DNA from: Paenarthrobacter aurescens TC1
GTDB lineage: Bacteria > Actinomycetota > Actinomycetes > Actinomycetales > Micrococcaceae
Assembly (NCBI GenBank): GCA_000014925.1
Contig: CP000474.1
Span: forward strand, 1,922,001-1,986,000
DNA length: 64,000 nt
Direction: 5' to 3'
The position numbers and the translations under genes were made by a program. The notes beneath the pieces were generated by a model. It saw nothing but the letters and a program-made list of their open reading frames with translations, made no database searches and was not told where the DNA came from. Below, in pieces: positions 60,837-64,000 of the stretch (positions are counted from its first letter, which is position 1; the number at the start of each line of letters is the position of its first letter).

Positions 60837-61877
60837 GTGGTAAAGATCGAACAACTGGCTGCCCGCACGCCGGCAGTCTCTGTGGAGGAACTCCTCAAGG
60901 GTTTCTACCCGTCTCCGCGATTCGGGGAGGTATCGTTCGACAGCTACCGGCCGGATCCGTCCCAGCCGAGCCAGGCAAATGCCGTGAAGCTGCTTTCCGG
61001 ATTCGCCGATGGCGTGGGCAACGGCGACGGTGGCGGCCTCTTTAAGAAATTGTTCGCCAAGAAGGCCCCGGCCACCAGGGCAGGAATCTACCTCGACGGT
61101 GGTTTTGGTGTGGGTAAGACCCACCTTTTGGCTTCTCTCTGGCACAGGTCACCGGGGCCCAAGGCTTTCGGCACGTTTGTGGAATACACCAACCTCGTGG
61201 GAGCGCTGTCCTTCCGTAAGACGGTTGAAGCCCTGAGCAGCTACAAGCTGGTATGCATCGACGAATTCGAGCTCGATGATCCGGGCGACACCGTGCTCAT
61301 GTCCCGGTTAATGCGTGAACTGGCCGACGCCGGTGTGAAGTTGGCAGCAACGTCCAACACCCTTCCCGGTTCACTGGGTGAAGGGCGCTTCGCCGCAGTG
61401 GACTTCCAGCGCGAAATACAGGTTCTCGCGGACCAATTCGACGTCGTCAGGATCGACGGCGAGGACTTCCGTCACCGTGGGCTTCCGGCGGCTCCCGCGC
61501 CGCTCAAAACCGAAGAGCTCAAGCACAGGATGCGTGCTGAGTTCGATGGAAAGACCGTTGCTGTGGATGATTTCGGCACCCTCGTCAACCATCTGGCCGC
61601 CGTCCACCCCAGCCGTTACCGGCAGCTCATCTCTGGCGTGGAAGCCGTGGTGTGGAGCGACGTGGAAACCATCACCGAGCAGGCAGTTGCCCTCCGTTTT
61701 GTGGTTCTCGCGGACCGGCTCTACGACAAGGACGTGCCGATCCTGGCCAGTGGCGTACCCTTCGACAAGCTGTTCACCGAGGAGATGATGACGGGCGGCT
61801 ACACCAAGAAGTACTTCCGCGCTGTGTCCAGGCTGACGGCTTTGGCACGCGAAGCCCAAAACCACGAGCCGGCGTGA
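60837..61877 (+). CDS. zapE: Cell division protein ZapE (AFG1-like ATPase)
   Basis: 346-residue P-loop ATPase that modulates the Z-ring. Walker A GGFGVGKTH is at about 88-96, Walker B CIDEFEL at about 140, and the sensor Arg/Asn region follows (ATSNTLPG). Start GTG at 60837 with AAGGA 10 nt upstream, frame open further to 60666 without support. Divergent from the sulfurtransferase; convergent with the BenE gene, 19 bp apart. Confidence 0.9.
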   Translation: MVKIEQLAARTPAVSVEELLKGFYPSPRFGEVSFDSYRPDPSQPSQANAVKLLSGFADGVGNGDGGGLFKKLFAKKAPATRAGIYLDGGFGVGKTHLLASLWHRSPGPKAFGTFVEYTNLVGALSFRKTVEALSSYKLVCIDEFELDDPGDTVLMSRLMRELADAGVKLAATSNTLPGSLGEGRFAAVDFQREIQVLADQFDVVRIDGEDFRHRGLPAAPAPLKTEELKHRMRAEFDGKTVAVDDFGTLVNHLAAVHPSRYRQLISGVEAVVWSDVETITEQAVALRFVVLADRLYDKDVPILASGVPFDKLFTEEMMTGGYTKKYFRAVSRLTALAREAQNHEPA

Positions 61878-61896
61878 TTCATGGTTTTGGCCTGAT

Positions 61897-63114
61897 TCAC
61901 GCTTTCTGAACCGGCTCGCGGCTCTTCAGCATCCAGCGAACCAGGATGCCGCCTGCCAGCGCCCAAAAGGCAGCGCCGACGCCGGCGAAGCTCAGTCCTG
62001 ATGCTGCCAGCAGGAAAGTGATACAGGCCGGGATGCGTTCCTCCGCCACAGCCAGAGCCGACGAGATGGATGACGCCAGGGTCCCGAGGAGAGCGAGGCC
62101 GGCTACCGCCTCAAGGAGCCCCGGCGGTGCTGCGGCCACCAAGGTGACCAACGCGGCAGAGCCTGCGGCCAGCACCAGGTAGGCAAAGCCGGAGACGAAA
62201 GCTGCGATCCAGCGTCGCCCGTGGTCTTTGCCTGCTTCCTCGCCCGCTGCCAGGGCTGCGCTGAGTGCGGCCAAATTGATGGCGTGGCCTCCAAATGGTG
62301 CGCCGGCGATGGTGCCGGCTCCGGTCACGAGCATGGACGACCGCCACGGGGTGGTGTACCCGAACGACTTGAGCACGGCGACGCCGGGGATGTTCTGTGA
62401 AGCCATCGTGACGATGAACAAGGGCAAGGCCAGTCCTATTGCGGCCTCCACCGTAAACGCAGGAGTAGTCCACTCCAAGCGGGGCAGGAGGCCGTCAGCG
62501 GGAATCTGAACTCCGTTCCACACGATGTGGACGCCGATAACCGCCAAGGCGACCAGTAGCGACGCCGGAACAGACCAGCGCGGTGCGAATTTCATCAGGA
62601 CCACCCAGCACAGCATCACTGGTGCGATGAACAGGGGCGCCGACCCCAACGATGTGAAGGGTGCAAGGCACAGGGGGAGCAGCACGCCGGCGAGCATTGC
62701 CTGTGCCAGTGCTGTGGGGATCTTCGCCATGAGCCGGCCGAGGACGGGGAGCAGTCCCGTCAGGACGATCAGTACCCCCACGATGAGGAACGCACCCACC
62801 GCCGCCGGCCAGCCGCCGTCGACCATTCCCGCGGAGGCGAGCAGAGCCGCGCCGGGCGTGGACCACGCCAGTGTCACGGGCATTCGGGACCGCCAGGCCA
62901 GCCACAGGCTACCCAGGCCAAAGGTGAGGGTGAGCGCCAACAGGCCGCTGGATGCTTGTGCCTGATTGGCGCCTACAGCCTGTAATCCTGCCAGGACCAC
63001 AGCAAATGACGAGGTGAAACCCACAAGGGCGGTGACAATACCTGCCGTGATGGGCGGGCCCAGCGTCTCCTTGGTGGCGCGGCTGTGGGTGGCTTGCGGG
63101 GAGACAGAAGGCAT
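61897..63114 (-). CDS. benE: BenE family benzoate/H+ symporter-type transporter
   Basis: 405-residue membrane protein with about 11-12 hydrophobic segments. It shows TWSTPGAALL-like LAWSTPGAALLASAGM and MASQNIPGVAVLKSFGY, both typical of BenE. No benzoate catabolic genes are nearby, so the substrate is open. ATG at 63114 is preferred to the TTG 9 nt further up; TAATTT (63127 to 63122) lies 7 nt upstream. Confidence 0.9.
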   Translation of the reverse strand: MPSVSPQATHSRATKETLGPPITAGIVTALVGFTSSFAVVLAGLQAVGANQAQASSGLLALTLTFGLGSLWLAWRSRMPVTLAWSTPGAALLASAGMVDGGWPAAVGAFLIVGVLIVLTGLLPVLGRLMAKIPTALAQAMLAGVLLPLCLAPFTSLGSAPLFIAPVMLCWVVLMKFAPRWSVPASLLVALAVIGVHIVWNGVQIPADGLLPRLEWTTPAFTVEAAIGLALPLFIVTMASQNIPGVAVLKSFGYTTPWRSSMLVTGAGTIAGAPFGGHAINLAALSAALAAGEEAGKDHGRRWIAAFVSGFAYLVLAAGSAALVTLVAAAPPGLLEAVAGLALLGTLASSISSALAVAEERIPACITFLLAASGLSFAGVGAAFWALAGGILVRWMLKSREPVQKA

Positions 63115-63176
63115 AGGGTCCAAATTACCTGACCCACGGGTAGAGAACTTGTGGCGGCAAAGTTCAGTTAAACGCC

Positions 63177-63217
63177 AAGGGCACCGGTGGCGCCTCTCGG
63201 CGGGACCGGTGCCCCCT
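63177..63217 (-). terminator. Terminator of the MT0933-like gene
   Basis: AAGGGCACCGGT (63177-63188) pairs with ACCGGTGCCCCCTT (63205-63218). It lies 29 bp from the stop of the small minus-strand gene. Confidence 0.8.
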
Positions 63218-63246
63218 TGACGTATCTGGTACGGCGGCTCAGGCAG

Positions 63247-63474
63247 CTACGGCTGCTTCGGCTCATCCGTGACGGGAGCCTGTCCAGGCTGACCGTCGTT
63301 CTTGGCCACGAAGTCGGAAGCGGCATTCTGAACTTTGTCGACGTGACCGGCGTACTTGCCGCCCGTCTTCTGATCCACAAAATCCCCGGCCTTTTCGATG
63401 CCATTCTTGATGGCTTCTTCGTTGCCTTGAATGAGACCCTGAGCCTTGCCCTTCAGGTCGTCAATTAAACCCAC
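63247..63474 (-). CDS. MT0933-like antitoxin family protein
   Basis: 75-residue protein, MGLIDDLKGKAQGLI..., with the family core KAGDFVDQKTGGKYAGHVDKVQ (about residues 27-48). This resembles the Rv0909/MT0933 antitoxin family. No toxin gene (such as Rv0910-like) is adjacent, so it may be an orphan or have another role. GTG at 63474 is chosen for GGGAGGT just upstream; the open frame goes on to 63549. Confidence 0.82.
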   Translation of the reverse strand: MGLIDDLKGKAQGLIQGNEEAIKNGIEKAGDFVDQKTGGKYAGHVDKVQNAASDFVAKNDGQPGQAPVTDEPKQP

Positions 63475-63574
63475 GGGCACCTCCCTTCCATCGCGGAGCC
63501 AGTTCGCTCCTCCGCGTCCGACCCTAACACCAGTTCTCTGGAGTGCCAAGGGTGCAGCGGAGGCCTGTGGACAA

Positions 63575-64000
63575 CTACGCCAACGGCTTACTTTCCACCT
63601 TGTGGCGCGGGCTGTCCGGGTTCATGAGGGAGTGCCTGCGCCCGTAAGCGAAGTAGATGATCAAGCCGATGACCAACCATGCCCCGAACCGCACCCACGT
63701 TTCCCAGTGGAGCTGGAACATGAGGAACGCCGATGCCAGGACACCGAACGCGGGGACAACCGGCATGAACGGCAAGCGGAACGTGCGCGGAGCGTTGGGT
63801 TTGGTGTAGCGGAAGACGATCACGGAAATGCAGACGACCACGAAGGCAGCCAGGATACCGATGTTGGTGAGGTCGGCAACTTCCTTGATGGGGAAGACGC
63901 CGGCGAGGAACGCCGAGGCAACACCCGCGATCCACGTGACGCGCTGCGGCGTGCCGTGGCGGTCAGTCTTGGCAAACCAGCCGGGGAGCAGGCCGTCGCG
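63575..64000 (-). CDS. APC amino acid permease, N-terminus cut by window edge
   Basis: The visible 141 residues are the C-terminal part of a cationic-amino-acid-transporter-like permease. They include LLPGWFAKTDRHGTPQRVTWIAGV and the last four or so membrane segments, ending KPNAPRTFRLPFMPVVPAFG. The start codon lies beyond position 64000. Probably imports basic amino acids (family inference). Confidence 0.85.
   Translation of the reverse strand, partial: RDGLLPGWFAKTDRHGTPQRVTWIAGVASAFLAGVFPIKEVADLTNIGILAAFVVVCISVIVFRYTKPNAPRTFRLPFMPVVPAFGVLASAFLMFQLHWETWVRFGAWLVIGLIIYFAYGRRHSLMNPDSPRHKVESKPLA

Noticed and set aside
61874..61905. Possible terminator between zapE and benE from repeated TGATTCA words
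   Set aside because: The words are direct repeats, not inverted, so they form no stem.
1..64000. CRISPR arrays, insertion sequences, prophage, rRNA and tRNA genes
   Set aside because: No regularly spaced repeats, transposase or integrase motifs, or RNA gene signatures were found in my reading of either strand.

Overview
This is ordinary chromosomal sequence from a high-GC actinobacterium. The gene families (PAC2, DUF4192, DUF7455, DUF5998, SepH, DUF4193, DUF3093, DUF3710, DUF3159, DUF3000, DUF6421), the fused CydDC, a topoisomerase IV pair and frequent GTG/TTG starts point to Micrococcaceae, most likely Arthrobacter or Paenarthrobacter (inference). I see no rRNA, tRNA, insertion sequence, prophage or CRISPR array. 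Both edges cut a gene: a leucyl aminopeptidase on the left and an amino-acid permease on the right.

Layout. 1-7.2 kb: pepA (partial), a PAC2 protein, an MFS carrier, DUF4192, the principal sigma factor and a small zinc-finger protein. 7.4-11.4 kb: topoisomerase IV subunit B, then a divergent MFS transporter/ChrB-like pair sharing one palindrome. 11.4-19.2 kb: an M56 membrane protease and a BlaI-type repressor, divergent from cydA-cydB-cydDC (cytochrome bd oxidase and its ABC exporter). Three near-identical palindromes lie in the gap between them. 19.2-29.3 kb: a double GNAT protein, DinB and VOC proteins, topoisomerase IV subunit A, a GNAT/acyl-CoA-synthetase fusion, then the overlapping set DUF5998-phosphodiesterase-thymidine kinase. 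29.3-39.3 kb: SepH and a cluster that follows M. tuberculosis Rv2699c-Rv2689c (DUF4193, DUF3093, dut, DUF3710, OB-fold, DUF3159, two TrkA, APC permease, RNA methyltransferase). 39.5-46.9 kb: aconitase, dxs, a DUF402 cluster and an aldo/keto reductase. 47-56 kb: fadB-fadA with a clear promoter and operator, ribonuclease D, DUF3000, then DUF6421-SDR-PLP lyase. 56-64 kb: msrB, a Usp-like protein, an alpha/beta hydrolase, ybaK, sufE, a sulfurtransferase, zapE, a BenE transporter, an MT0933-like small protein and the permease fragment.

How it works together. Most of the window is housekeeping: transcription, chromosome decatenation, respiration, nucleotide hygiene, TCA and isoprenoid metabolism, and sulfur transfer. 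The most interesting parts are regulatory: (1) a BlaI/M56 pair next to cydABDC with three matching 17-bp palindromes; (2) a mirror-symmetric divergent promoter in which the -10 boxes are the arms of a palindrome and both transcripts appear leaderless; (3) a recurring arrangement of a -10-like hexamer about 6 nt before the start codon in some fifteen genes, suggesting widespread leaderless transcription; (4) an uncharacterised overlapping operon, DUF6421-SDR-aldolase.
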